A DNA stretch of 64,000 nt from Gammaproteobacteria bacterium (lineage in GTDB: Bacteria; Pseudomonadota; Gammaproteobacteria; Steroidobacterales; GCA-2729495): positions 1-64,000 of the forward strand of contig JAAERX010000074.1 in the NCBI GenBank assembly GCA_024229935.1. The letters run 5' to 3'. Each line of letters opens with the position of its first letter. The stretch's first letter is position 1. Both the position numbers and the translations under genes were made by a program. This document shows, piece by piece, positions 35,671-44,056 of the stretch. The notes under the pieces were generated by a model. The model made no database searches and was not told where the DNA came from. It saw only the letters and a program-made list of their open reading frames with translations.

Positions 35671-36256
35671 TGTCTCTTAACCACTGTAAATCTGCGGCTG
35701 TATCTATATCCCATGCTGCAGAAGGCATCTCCACAAGTACGGTGTCACTATAACCACGTAACAGACTGCCGGCACCTCTCTGATAAGACATACCGTCCAG
35801 CAATGGCAACATGACCACTGGCAGTATTGCGGGAACACCTACAGTCCCACTATAAGCTGCTGCAACTGGGCTATCAGTCTTATTTTTCCAGATATTAACC
35901 AGCCGGCTGAGGTCATCTGACGTTATACCAGGCTGATCACAGAGCATTAACAACAAACCATCAGCATCTTGTTCCAACGCCTGCAAACCGGCATTTAGTG
36001 ATGACCCCATACCCATTTGCCAGTTTTTGTTATCAACTATAGCTACATTAAGGTCATTTAACTCAGTAGCGATCTGTCGCGCAGCCACGCCAACAACTAC
36101 GCTGACGCCTGCATTACAAACACCAAGCGCCAATCCTGCCGCACGTCTTACTAATGTTATGCCCTCCCATTTTACAAGCTGTTTAGGCTGCCCCAGACGT
36201 TCTGACGACCCTGCTGCCAGTATAATTCCTGCAAGCTTTGCTGGCCCCGGGTTCAT
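35648..36256 (-). CDS. mocA: Molybdenum cofactor nucleotidyltransferase (MocA/MobA-like)
   Basis: This 202-aa nucleotidyltransferase of the NTP_transf_3 group has IILAAGSSERLGQPKQLVKW, the nucleotide-binding loop, and GLLLMLCDQPGITSDDL, the metal-binding aspartate segment. The sequence fits MocA, which adds CMP to molybdopterin for xanthine-dehydrogenase-type enzymes, slightly better than MobA (GMP), but the exact nucleotide cannot be decided by eye. No molybdoenzyme is encoded in this window. Its start codon forms a TAATG overlap with the stop of a short upstream reading frame. Confidence 0.8.
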   Translation of the reverse strand: MNPGPAKLAGIILAAGSSERLGQPKQLVKWEGITLVRRAAGLALGVCNAGVSVVVGVAARQIATELNDLNVAIVDNKNWQMGMGSSLNAGLQALEQDADGLLLMLCDQPGITSDDLSRLVNIWKNKTDSPVAAAYSGTVGVPAILPVVMLPLLDGMSYQRGAGSLLRGYSDTVLVEMPSAAWDIDTAADLQWLRDNDENGNN

Positions 36257-36333
36257 TAGTATTCATTAAGATTAAGAACTGTAAGGCTGGCGGCTGACGC
36301 TGCCATCATATTAGTTACAACCTGCTCTGACAT
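36256..36333 (-). CDS. Possible 25-codon peptide coupled to the nucleotidyltransferase
   Basis: A short frame, MSEQVVTNMMAASAASLTVL followed by NLNEY, has a good ribosome binding site (AAGAGG, five bases before ATG) and ends TAATG, sharing its last A with the mocA start. It lies in the gap between a VOC-family gene and mocA. This arrangement fits a coupled upstream ORF, where translation of the small frame re-initiates at mocA. I do not recognise the peptide; a PqqA-like role was considered and is not supported (no E-x3-Y motif, no radical SAM gene). Confidence 0.45.
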   Translation of the reverse strand: MSEQVVTNMMAASAASLTVLNLNEY

Positions 36334-36355
36334 TTAAACCTCTTAGGTGTTTATT

Positions 36356-36775
36356 TTATTTACTGAACAATTTTTTAGGGCTACGCATAGCCTTAAACTC
36401 AAGCATATTTCCTGAAGGATCGGCAAAAAACATTGTCATCTGCTCCCCTGGTTCACCCACAAAACGAACACCGGGCTCAATAATAAATCTCACATTATTC
36501 CGTTTTAGCTTCTCTGCCAATTCAGTCCAGTCATCCCTGTCCATCACAACACCAAAGTGTGGCACCGGAACAGATTTGCCATCTACATTATTAAAATCAA
36601 CAACTTTATCTGTAGCTTTTATCAGGTGACAAACAAGCTGGTGGCCAAAAAAATTAAAATCTACCCAGTCTCTAGCACTGCGCCCCTCTGTACAACCAAG
36701 TAATTCACCATAGAATTGCCGCGCCGCTATAAGGCTGTTTACAGGAACAGCCAGATGAAATGGTTGCAAACTCAT
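36356..36775 (-). CDS. Glyoxalase/bleomycin-resistance (VOC) family protein
   Basis: This 139-aa VOC-fold protein opens LQPFHLAVPVNSLIAARQFY and ends MTMFFADPSGNMLEFKAM, both standard for the vicinal-oxygen-chelate family. Metal ligands likely include His7, His83 or nearby (VPHFGVVMD) and the C-terminal Glu (MLEFK). Many close relatives are annotated as dioxygenase or glyoxalase-like without known substrate. It is 9 bp downstream of a 341-aa unknown gene and 22 bp upstream of the short peptide, so all may be one transcript with the moa genes. Confidence 0.85.
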   Translation of the reverse strand: MSLQPFHLAVPVNSLIAARQFYGELLGCTEGRSARDWVDFNFFGHQLVCHLIKATDKVVDFNNVDGKSVPVPHFGVVMDRDDWTELAEKLKRNNVRFIIEPGVRFVGEPGEQMTMFFADPSGNMLEFKAMRSPKKLFSK

Positions 36776-36784
36776 CGTGTTAAC

Positions 36785-37810
36785 TTAATTTATTTTGTTA
36801 TATGGGTCCCAGGCTGGTGGCTGTGATTGCAACCAATCAGCAAGCATGGCAATAAACTTATCCAGTGCAATAGATGACCGACACGACCCCTCCAAACGAA
36901 GGCGGGGCGCCACTTCATTAATACCTTCAAAGATCCAGTTACCACCAGCAGTTTCAATATTGCTAAGTTGGGTTGCCAGACCAGCCAGATCAACTCGTTT
37001 TGCTGGCCGCCGGGATGCAAGTTGTAACCAGCTTTCGTAGCGATACTGCGCCTCAACCGACTCTCCCTTAACCCATATCAGACGCCCACACTGGGTTACA
37101 TTATGCACAGCAAATGGATGCACAGAACGTTGCCAGCGTGTTAAATAGCGCCGTACTGTTCTTACAGGCATATCATCAGGTATATGCACAATTGCAAGCT
37201 CCAACTCCGGGACCTCATCAATTACAACCTTACCAGTTGCAATGGCAGCCTCACTCTCTTGTAAGTGTGCAAATTCTTCTTCCCAGAACTGCTGTTTACC
37301 AGGAATATCTGCCAATAATTCAGGCAATACCTGCAACATCTTGTTATACAGATTCGCAACCTGTTCAGCATCGGTACCTGTAAAAACTTCCGCAGGCAAT
37401 GGAGAGGTTTCCGGATCAAAGTATGCCGCAAGTACAAATGAGAGCTTTGCAGCATCAGCATCAGTGCAGATAGCAAAATCACCGGCACGTGATGCACCAA
37501 TCATCAGGTCTCGGTACTGAAGCGCATTAGTAGGATCAACAAGCGCATACATACTAAGTAAACCATCTTCATCAAAGTGGCTATTTGAGACAACATCAAT
37601 ATTCTGGTGATATTCAGGTGCATCAAGGTATGCAAATACTATATCTGTTGAGGTATCCCGCAACAAAGCAGGTGGTGTTGAGTTCCATGGCCAGTGGGAT
37701 AATGTAAGTGCTGTTGTTTTATGGGCCTTACCATCAACAATAATATTTGGTTGGTCGCCTAATCGGCTATATGGGCAATACCGGGCGGCTAATGGAATTT
37801 GGGGACTCAT
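36785..37810 (-). CDS. Conserved protein of unknown function, 341 aa
   Basis: This soluble 341-aa protein has no signal peptide or membrane segment. It begins with a Pro/Tyr-rich stretch (YCPYSRLGDQPNIIVDGKAH), has WPWNSTPPALLRDTSTDIVF and DEDGLLSMYALVDP in the N-terminal half, and WIFEGINEVAPRLRLEG near the C-terminus. The family may be one of the DUF6600s seen in other phyla, but I cannot name it. It begins a run of same-strand genes leading to the molybdopterin genes (9 bp to the VOC gene), which makes it the possible operon head. Confidence 0.72.
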   Translation of the reverse strand: MSPQIPLAARYCPYSRLGDQPNIIVDGKAHKTTALTLSHWPWNSTPPALLRDTSTDIVFAYLDAPEYHQNIDVVSNSHFDEDGLLSMYALVDPTNALQYRDLMIGASRAGDFAICTDADAAKLSFVLAAYFDPETSPLPAEVFTGTDAEQVANLYNKMLQVLPELLADIPGKQQFWEEEFAHLQESEAAIATGKVVIDEVPELELAIVHIPDDMPVRTVRRYLTRWQRSVHPFAVHNVTQCGRLIWVKGESVEAQYRYESWLQLASRRPAKRVDLAGLATQLSNIETAGGNWIFEGINEVAPRLRLEGSCRSSIALDKFIAMLADWLQSQPPAWDPYNKIN

Positions 37811-37904
37811 GACTAATAACTTCTACGCAAGGCTCCCATAACTAGTATGGAAGTGAAAATAAAAACGGAAAGGAAATGGATAGTACGAATTATTGTTTTA
37901 ACGC

Positions 37905-38312
37905 TCAACTGCCTCGTGGCGCTAAACCTGTAATCCGCATCAGCAATACAATAAATGTAGTGATGATCATGCCAATCAATAAGTATTGAGGAGCAGCAAG
38001 AAACTCAGCGCCCGGAGCAATCTCATCTGGTACAACACTTCTCCAAAGATACCAGACCGTGCCATAAGTAGCAGGGGCCATTAGTGGCAAAATGGCAAAC
38101 CAGCGCGGACCATTACCAATAGAGCGCCGTAAAAATAACCAGCTAAAAAATGCTGCAGGAACAGTAATTGCGCTATTGAGAGCAAATATAAATATATAAG
38201 TATCTGTATAGGCATTCCATACGCCATTTACAGTCCCTATGGCACCCGCAATGACTGCTGCTACTGGTAACAGGAACATACCCAGAAGATTTAATGCACC
38301 GTGTTTAGTCAT
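37905..38312 (-). CDS. Small integral membrane protein of unknown function
   Basis: This 135-aa protein has four predicted transmembrane segments: FLLPVAAVIAGAIGTV, FALNSAITVPAAFFSWLFL, FAILPLMAPATYGTVWYLW and YLLIGMIITTFIVLLM. I recognise no family motif. It is separated from the DUF5989 gene (190 bp away) by a hairpin, so it is likely a separate transcript from the carbamoyltransferase group. Confidence 0.65.
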   Translation of the reverse strand: MTKHGALNLLGMFLLPVAAVIAGAIGTVNGVWNAYTDTYIFIFALNSAITVPAAFFSWLFLRRSIGNGPRWFAILPLMAPATYGTVWYLWRSVVPDEIAPGAEFLAAPQYLLIGMIITTFIVLLMRITGLAPRGS

Positions 38313-38441
38313 ACTATTTCAACTCTCTAATGCTGCCATCATTCTTGCTAGCAAAGTTAATAATACCACCGTATTCAGGCAAACTATGCCTCCATTCAGC
38401 CATTACTGACTTCGACCACACAATGGCACGCCCATATATGA

Positions 38442-38475
38442 CAAAGCCACTGGAACGGGTGCGCCAGTGGCTTTG
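38442..38475 (-). terminator. Hairpin downstream of the carbamoyltransferase/SxtJ/DUF5989 genes
   Basis: A perfect 12-bp inverted repeat (caaagccactgg with ccagtggctttg, 10-nt loop) lies about 30 bp after the DUF5989 stop codon. It ends the transcription unit in position, but no clear T-run follows on either strand, so it may act as an mRNA 3'-end stabiliser or a weak terminator. Confidence 0.5.
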
Positions 38476-38504
38476 CAGATAAATCCTACTATAGGTCTTA
38501 AACC

Positions 38505-38657
38505 CTAGAATAATGTATAGATAAAAGGCGCTACAGCCGAGCCCTGCGCCACAACAATCAGTACGCCAAGGAGCAGCATCACTAGAATTATTGGAGCAAG
38601 CCAGAACTTCTTACGCTCCCTCATAAAATCCCAAAGGTCTTTAAGAAAATCGATCAT
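38505..38657 (-). CDS. DUF5989 (SxtK-like) small membrane protein
   Basis: This 50-aa protein begins MIDFLKDLWDFMRERKKFWL, continues APIILVMLLLGVLIVVAQGS and ends AVAPFIYTLF. This is the DUF5989 pattern: an amphipathic basic start and one transmembrane helix. Its start codon overlaps the SxtJ stop (TAATG), so translation is coupled. In other bacteria DUF5989 proteins accompany carbamoyltransferase and SxtJ, as they do here and in saxitoxin clusters. Function is unknown; a membrane scaffold role is inference. Confidence 0.85.
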   Translation of the reverse strand: MIDFLKDLWDFMRERKKFWLAPIILVMLLLGVLIVVAQGSAVAPFIYTLF

Positions 38658-39121
38658 TAGAAAGGTTTCTCCAAATTTTTAGCCGGCGCCTTAACGCTTT
38701 TAACACGATATGTTGCCGAACTTTTATCCAGCTTTCTGGCCATTGCATCTTTACCAAACAGCCTCATAATCAACCCTGTAGGAGCAAAGACCACATAGAA
38801 TACTATGCCCATAATGATAGGCGTGGTTACCTTGCTTAACATCAAACCAAATTTCATCCAGCCGCTATATACCGGGCGCAGACTCATCGGGGCTATCAGT
38901 CCCCATAAACTCAGAAAGATAAAAAATAGCCAAGGCCAAGAAATATAGGCCATAGGCGTTGAAAAACCAATATTAACCAATGGCCATGTAGGCAGAGGTC
39001 TCTCTAATATCCAGGGGAAAAAAAGCCCAAACAAACCTGCGACAATACCGCCTGTTGTCAGTGCAAAGTCGCGATAACCTTTGCTATCGAGCTCTGGAAT
39101 TGGGTGTGCGTTACCTGTCAT
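38657..39121 (-). CDS. SxtJ-like membrane protein
   Basis: This 154-aa membrane protein has about three hydrophobic segments (DFALTTGGIVAGLFGLFFPW, WPWLFFIFLSLWGLIAPM, TPIIMGIVFYVVFAPTGLIM) and ends with the motif GLIMRLFGKDAMARKLDKSS, characteristic of SxtJ proteins. It sits between the carbamoyltransferase (13 bp upstream) and DUF5989 genes. A longer in-frame start at 39175 would overlap the carbamoyltransferase gene; ATG at 39121 with AGGGG upstream is chosen. Together the three form a conserved set found in many natural-product and polysaccharide clusters; the exact role of SxtJ is unknown. Confidence 0.83.
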   Translation of the reverse strand: MTGNAHPIPELDSKGYRDFALTTGGIVAGLFGLFFPWILERPLPTWPLVNIGFSTPMAYISWPWLFFIFLSLWGLIAPMSLRPVYSGWMKFGLMLSKVTTPIIMGIVFYVVFAPTGLIMRLFGKDAMARKLDKSSATYRVKSVKAPAKNLEKPF

Positions 39122-39134
39122 TAATATCAGACCC

Positions 39135-40985
39135 CTAATCCAACACAAACTCTTCCTGCCAAGCTTCTTTCTCATCCCAGGCAGGTTGTTGAGTTTTTTC
39201 TAATAAGAAGTTTTCTATCACAAGATAGTCCATCTCTGTACGCATGAAGCAACGGTAAGAGTCTTCCGGAGTACATACTATAGGTTCGCCACGAACATTA
39301 AATGACGTATTTACCAGCACACCACAACCCGTCCGCTCATTAAACGCCTCGAGAAGACCGTAGTAACCGGGATTGGTCTCCTTATGAACTGTCTGAATAC
39401 GTGCTGAGTAATCAACATGAGTAATTGCCGGTAAATTTGAGCGTTTTAAATTAAGTTTCTCAATACCAAATAGCTGTTCCTGCTCTTTAGTTAATGCAAT
39501 ACGATGATCTTCTTTAATTGGAGCAACTATTAACATGTAGGGGCTGGGAACCTTCTGTTCAAAATAATCACCCACACGGTAATCAAGCACAGAAGGAGCA
39601 AATGGCCGGAAAGATTCCCTGTATTTGATCTTAAGGTTCATTACGGACTGCATTTTTGCACTGCGCGGATCACCAATAATGGAGCGGCCACCTAAAGCAC
39701 GTGGACCAAATTCCATTCGACCTCGCATCCAGCCAATAACATTTTCCTGCTCAAGAATCTCAGCAAGCCTGGGAAATAACTCCTCATCACTGAACTCCTT
39801 GTAGACAGCACCAGCAGCATCCAATTCTGATCGAATCTGCTCTACCTTGGGACGGGGGCCAAGATAGGAGCCCTTCATTCTGTCCTTACCATTACTACTG
39901 CTACGCTCATTACCAAGATACTCATGCCAGATAACAGCAGCCGCACCAAGGGCACCACCCGCGTCACCTGCGGCGGGCTGAATCCAGATATCTTTGAATG
40001 GCCCTTCTCGCTGTATTTTCCCATTGGAAACGCAGTTCAGAGCAACACCACCAGCAAGGCATAAATTGTCTACGCCTGTTTCTTTATGCAGCGTTCGGGC
40101 AAGACGCAGCACAACCTCCTCAGTCACCTTCTGAATCGATGCTGCAATATCCATTTCTCGCTGCGTTACTTCACTTTCCGGTTTTCTGGCTGGCCCACCA
40201 AATAAATCCGCAAATTTATTATTAGTCATAGTCAAGCCAGTACAATAATTGAAGTACTGCATATCCAGCTTATAAGTACCGTCTTCTTTCAGGTCAATAA
40301 TATGCTCAAGGATTAAATCAGTATATTTTGGGACGCCATATGGTGCCAGACCCATTAGCTTGTACTCACCTGAGTTAACTCTGAACCCAGTAAAATATGT
40401 AAATGCAGAATACAAAAGCCCAAGTGAGTGTGGAAAATCAATCTCCCACAATGGCGTCAAATCTTTACCTTCTCCAAGCCAGGCAGAAGTTGTAGCCCAC
40501 TCCCCAACACCATCAAGGCACAGCACAACTGCCTTGTCATAGGGACTAAAATAGAATGCCGAAGCAGCATGTGATTGATGGTGACCTGCAAACATAAGAG
40601 ATGGGAGTTCACTGGCTTTGCAATCTGCCAATGCCGATAACTCACGCTTGAGTGTCGTCTTCAGGTAGAGCTTTTCCTTCAGCCAGATTGGCATAGCTAC
40701 AATAAAGGATCGAAGCCCTTTTGGAGCATAGCTAAGATAAGTTTCCAGCAGGCGCTCAAACTTAACCAGAGGTTTATCATAAAAAACGACCTGATTAAGA
40801 TCAGAAAACTCTATGCCCGCTTCAGCAAGACAGTACTCAATTGCTTCAGCAGGAAAACCTTCATCATGTTTCTTTCTTGTAAAACGCTCTTGCTGTGCAG
40901 CAGCCACAACCTCACCGTCCTTCAATAAAGCTGCGGCACTGTCATGGTAATAAGCTGAAAGCCCAAGAATATATGAAGCGCTCAA
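39135..40985 (-). CDS. Carbamoyltransferase, NodU/CmcH/SxtI family
   Basis: This 616-aa protein transfers a carbamoyl group from carbamoyl phosphate to an acceptor hydroxyl or amine through an ATP-dependent adenylate. The N-terminal Kae1-like domain has ILGLSAYYHDSAAALLKDGE, FAGHHQSHAASAFYFSPYD with metal histidines, and CLDGVGEWATTSAW. The central block is LCLAGGVALNCVSNGKIQ. The YrdC-like C-terminal part has MEFGPRALGGRSIIGDPRS and ESFRPFAPSVLDYRVGDYFE. The acceptor is unknown; neighbouring glycosyltransferases suggest a sugar. It heads the operon with SxtJ and DUF5989 genes; the 480 bp upstream hold its promoter and a decayed fragment. Confidence 0.93.
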   Translation of the reverse strand: MSASYILGLSAYYHDSAAALLKDGEVVAAAQQERFTRKKHDEGFPAEAIEYCLAEAGIEFSDLNQVVFYDKPLVKFERLLETYLSYAPKGLRSFIVAMPIWLKEKLYLKTTLKRELSALADCKASELPSLMFAGHHQSHAASAFYFSPYDKAVVLCLDGVGEWATTSAWLGEGKDLTPLWEIDFPHSLGLLYSAFTYFTGFRVNSGEYKLMGLAPYGVPKYTDLILEHIIDLKEDGTYKLDMQYFNYCTGLTMTNNKFADLFGGPARKPESEVTQREMDIAASIQKVTEEVVLRLARTLHKETGVDNLCLAGGVALNCVSNGKIQREGPFKDIWIQPAAGDAGGALGAAAVIWHEYLGNERSSSNGKDRMKGSYLGPRPKVEQIRSELDAAGAVYKEFSDEELFPRLAEILEQENVIGWMRGRMEFGPRALGGRSIIGDPRSAKMQSVMNLKIKYRESFRPFAPSVLDYRVGDYFEQKVPSPYMLIVAPIKEDHRIALTKEQEQLFGIEKLNLKRSNLPAITHVDYSARIQTVHKETNPGYYGLLEAFNERTGCGVLVNTSFNVRGEPIVCTPEDSYRCFMRTEMDYLVIENFLLEKTQQPAWDEKEAWQEEFVLD

Positions 40986-41158
40986 AATACTCGCTCTCTT
41001 ACAAAGCTTGATTTGACTGGCATTTGAATTTGCATCATTTAAATTATTAGTTTCCCATCGACTTTCTTACCACTGACATACGGCTCACAGCCACCAAAAT
41101 AGTTTGTCAACAATACACAATGAAATCAGATGTTTCTGTGATGATCGTCCCGCTTAGG

Positions 41159-41382
41159 TCATCGCCGTGCTATCTCGCTAATAACCAGACTACTATTCTG
41201 TAGAAGTTGCACGACAAAGGCGCCATAACCCTGAGCATATTTTGGCAAGCCCAGAATCCTGCGTTTGAGGGCGCCATATGTCAATGCCTTTAAAGCTTAA
41301 GACCCATTTGTACCGGTTCATATCTATCAAGCCCAGCGGCACTAACGCTCAAATAGAGCCTCTCTATATTGCGGTACAGCAT
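41159..41382 (-). pseudogene. Decayed coding fragment between the two glycan-cluster operons
   Basis: In the 480-bp gap ahead of the carbamoyltransferase, the minus strand reads MLYRNIERLYLSVSAAGLDR in one frame from 41382. After one frame change it continues as KALTYGALKRRILGLPKYAQ, GYGAFVVQLLQNSSLV and ISEIARR, then stops at 41159. The two halves have protein-like composition, and the break lies in a short AT-rich run. I read it as the C-terminal remnant of a lost gene, possibly a glycosyltransferase or transposase, but the family is not identified. The rest of the gap (40986-41158 and 41383-41467) shows nothing else. Confidence 0.35.
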
Positions 41383-41467
41383 AATGCATGAGGCGCGCCC
41401 TTCCTCTGGCTGTTCTACCTAAATTGGACACTGCCTCAGAAAGCCATCAAATGGGGGTTCTGCCGAC

Positions 41468-41797
41468 TCAGTCAACCTGTCTAAGCTGGAATTGCTCAAG
41501 GGTTTTTGGGAAAAACCCACCTCTTGCATAAATTTCCAGATAGTGAAGGAAACCATTCTGCATAAACAGGGTGCATCCGCCACCATCCATTAGGCTTGGA
41601 CTATCTATATATGGGCATATGGGCCGAAGTGTTTGAGCAGCTGCCTCCAAACCTTCAGGCACCTTAAAGTAAATAAAAAATCCGGTGCGCATATAGTCTC
41701 GACGAATAACTTCTGCACTCACAACCTGAGCAGATAATGCATCGTTATCAGTCTTCTCAGCTATCCAGCTAATTATTTCTTTCTCAAGCTTTTTCAT
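41468..41797 (-). CDS. Small protein of unknown function, 109 aa
   Basis: This 109-aa soluble protein (SWIAEKTDNDALSAQVVSAE, FIYFKVPEGLEAAAQ, MDGGGCTLFMQNGFLHYLEI) resembles no family I can name. It is the downstream neighbour of the bilin-reductase-like gene, 59 bp apart on the same strand, and they may be expressed together. The C-terminal half has aromatic residues in a beta-type pattern (FLHYLEIYARGGFF). Confidence 0.55.
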   Translation of the reverse strand: MKKLEKEIISWIAEKTDNDALSAQVVSAEVIRRDYMRTGFFIYFKVPEGLEAAAQTLRPICPYIDSPSLMDGGGCTLFMQNGFLHYLEIYARGGFFPKTLEQFQLRQVD

Positions 41798-41856
41798 TAT
41801 CTTTATTCTAGCTTTTCTTCAAATATTCTTTGCAGCGGGTATTAGGAAAGTTTGCT

Positions 41857-42552
41857 TCAGGTTGTTACCTCATAAAAAATACGCTTGGCAATATTTTTTC
41901 CTATCATTTTGGCCATCATACCCTGAGCCTTATCCTGCGTACGAATATCATCAACCCACTGATCATGAAAGCTGGCAATTTTATGGCGACGCCTGCTATC
42001 TGATACTAGTTGAGCCTGACCGACCTTCTGCATATAAAGATCCAGATATGCAAAACAACAATCACTAATATCCCCAAGCTTTTCTTTAGGAAATAAGCCA
42101 TAAATAGTACTGCTGTTGCGATATTTCTTCATCCACTCAGGATAGCGATCCTTTGATTCAAATGATGCAAAGTTTTGCAGAATTTTATTAAAAGGATCAA
42201 CCCACATTTCTCTGTATGCTGCATCGTCAAAAGGGCAGTTAAGATTCAAATGTGTAATAACTTTTCGTTTTGTAATTAAACAAAAGAAAATAAAAATTGG
42301 AAAGTCATATTCTAACTTTGGATAGAAAATTGTATTAATCTGATCTATTGGTGGAATCTTCACTGAAAATTGCATAGCAAACAATTTTCTAAACCGCTCT
42401 GACTCCCAATTATAATGCTGCGCCTTAAGAATCTTTAAAAATGAAGAGGGCCTCTCTAATTCCGCCGGAATTTCTGTTTTTCTTAGTAACTCAACCTGGC
42501 CTACCCTATTAATAATGGCATCCAACCGGCCCTTCTGATTCAGAATTGACAC
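41857..42552 (-). CDS. Protein resembling ferredoxin-dependent bilin reductases (HY2 family)
   Basis: This 231-aa protein matches the length and layout of FDBRs such as PcyA and PebA. The middle reads NTIFYPKLEYDFPIFIFFCL then VITHLNLNCPF, which parallels PcyA's 'hcvmFPeplYglPlFgcD...vsaaiaDlsP' block. The end RTQDKAQGMMAKMIGKN then AKRIFYEV parallels PcyA's 'KNDKTRRVLEKAFGeaWAERYmsqVLF'. The catalytic Asp of PcyA (D105) appears as Asn here (HLNLNCP). The reaction would be biliverdin or other tetrapyrrole reduction; no haem oxygenase is seen nearby. The assignment rests on pattern only and could be a coincidence of fold. It sits 16 bp after the GT117 gene. Confidence 0.42.
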   Translation of the reverse strand: MSILNQKGRLDAIINRVGQVELLRKTEIPAELERPSSFLKILKAQHYNWESERFRKLFAMQFSVKIPPIDQINTIFYPKLEYDFPIFIFFCLITKRKVITHLNLNCPFDDAAYREMWVDPFNKILQNFASFESKDRYPEWMKKYRNSSTIYGLFPKEKLGDISDCCFAYLDLYMQKVGQAQLVSDSRRRHKIASFHDQWVDDIRTQDKAQGMMAKMIGKNIAKRIFYEVTT

Positions 42553-42568
42553 TTTTCACCCATAATAA

Positions 42569-44056
42569 TTATTTGCTGGCATCACAGGGGGACTTAGGCC
42601 CTAGCTGAAACCACTCAGGCTCATCACCAATGTCACCAAGCGAATTGAGATAATATTGCTCTTCTATATCTTCTGTAACCTTGTTAGTAACCACCGGGGA
42701 TATACAAATTTCTGCTTTCACATATGCCATATAATCCATTACTTCACCGTACTCATAAAGACGCTTCTCACGAGCTGGTACCATTATTCTCAAATCACTC
42801 CGCATTCCCTCAACTTCCTGCATATAATTTAATGCTGTAAATTCACTCCAACGTGCAATCACTATGCTGTTGGCAGGAATAATTTCAAAGGCTTCGAGTG
42901 CATATTGCTCAGCTGAGGAAGATTGGGCATCAATGTATCGGCCCTTAAGCTGAACATACAGGTTCAAAGTGGTGACACTGAGAAGCACTAAAGTTATTGC
43001 CCCCTCCATCCAGCGCCCCGGGATTAACTTATTCAGGTTAGTCAGGCCAACTATTACCCATACTGAGAATATAAAATAAGCAGGGCCAACCATCAGGAAA
43101 TAATCACCCGAGCCAAACAAAGTGAAGTAACCCATATAAATCAGGTATACCATCACCAGAAAAAGGCCGCCTGCTTGCTCTTTAATGCACACCTGCACTG
43201 CACCAATAAAGCCAAATGGGATGAGTACAAACCAGTAATGCCTAGTAAATATCAGAAAGTGCTCACTGATACGCCCCCAATAAAAGTCAACGCCACGAAT
43301 CATAAGTGGGTCATGCTGAGAACCCAACATATACAGAAAGACTGTAGCCAATGAATCAGGTGAAACCTCACCAAATGGGACTCTATTCATTGCCAGAAGA
43401 ACATTTGATATAGCAATTAGAAAAACAAACAAACTAATTACTAGTATAAATTTTGCAGCATCACTCTTACTATGATTCTTGCCCATAAAAAATATAAGCA
43501 AATATGCTGGAAACAATAAAATATTTGCAAAATGTGCGGCAAGTGCAAAGCCGTATAATAAGCTAATCTTCCATCGGAAATACGTAGATCCAATCTGCCG
43601 ATCTTTCTGGTTAGTAAATACTACGGCTGTACTCCACACAACAAACAGAAGACTCAATGCATAGGCCTCACTGATTATTGCATTCCCCCAGATGGTAAAA
43701 ATTGAGGCAAAAGCCATAGCCCCGCTTACTGATACAGTTAGCTTCTCAGTCAGTCTGTAAGATATAACCCCAACAAGCCCTGCAGTTATAGCCGCACTAA
43801 TTACACTTACCAAGCTTGACGCTAACACAGGGTTTGGCACCAAAAACCCCAGCATATGCCCAATTAGTACAAATAACGGCGCACCAGGTGAGTGGGTTGC
43901 ACCCAGTTGATATGCCCTTAAAGCAAACTCAGCTTCATCATGAAAGTTGACTGTCTGACCTGTCGTCAGAAGATATAGCGCTAGTGATATGAAACCAGCG
44001 CAGGCAAATATAATACGCTCAGGGAAAGCATTAACAATTCTGGCAATAGAATTCAT
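42569..44056 (-). CDS. DUF2723/GT117 membrane glycosyltransferase (TMEM260-like)
   Basis: This 495-aa polytopic membrane protein opens with the DUF2723 pattern VNFHDEAEFALRAYQLGATH then SPGAPLFVLIGHMLGFLVPN (the conserved D-E and H-PG-P-L). About ten transmembrane segments follow in the first 350 residues, with a C-terminal soluble domain. Eukaryotic TMEM260 is an O-mannosyltransferase; bacterial members are GT117 and thought to transfer a sugar from a lipid carrier to exported protein or glycan. It is encoded between an epimerase gene upstream and the bilin-reductase-like gene downstream. Confidence 0.8.
   Translation of the reverse strand: MNSIARIVNAFPERIIFACAGFISLALYLLTTGQTVNFHDEAEFALRAYQLGATHSPGAPLFVLIGHMLGFLVPNPVLASSLVSVISAAITAGLVGVISYRLTEKLTVSVSGAMAFASIFTIWGNAIISEAYALSLLFVVWSTAVVFTNQKDRQIGSTYFRWKISLLYGFALAAHFANILLFPAYLLIFFMGKNHSKSDAAKFILVISLFVFLIAISNVLLAMNRVPFGEVSPDSLATVFLYMLGSQHDPLMIRGVDFYWGRISEHFLIFTRHYWFVLIPFGFIGAVQVCIKEQAGGLFLVMVYLIYMGYFTLFGSGDYFLMVGPAYFIFSVWVIVGLTNLNKLIPGRWMEGAITLVLLSVTTLNLYVQLKGRYIDAQSSSAEQYALEAFEIIPANSIVIARWSEFTALNYMQEVEGMRSDLRIMVPAREKRLYEYGEVMDYMAYVKAEICISPVVTNKVTEDIEEQYYLNSLGDIGDEPEWFQLGPKSPCDASK

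Noticed and set aside
36256-36333. PqqA-like peptide
   Set aside because: The E-x3-Y cross-link motif is missing and no radical SAM or pqq genes are near.
40986-41467. Intact insertion sequence in the gap
   Set aside because: No terminal inverted repeats, target-site duplication or full transposase frame were found.
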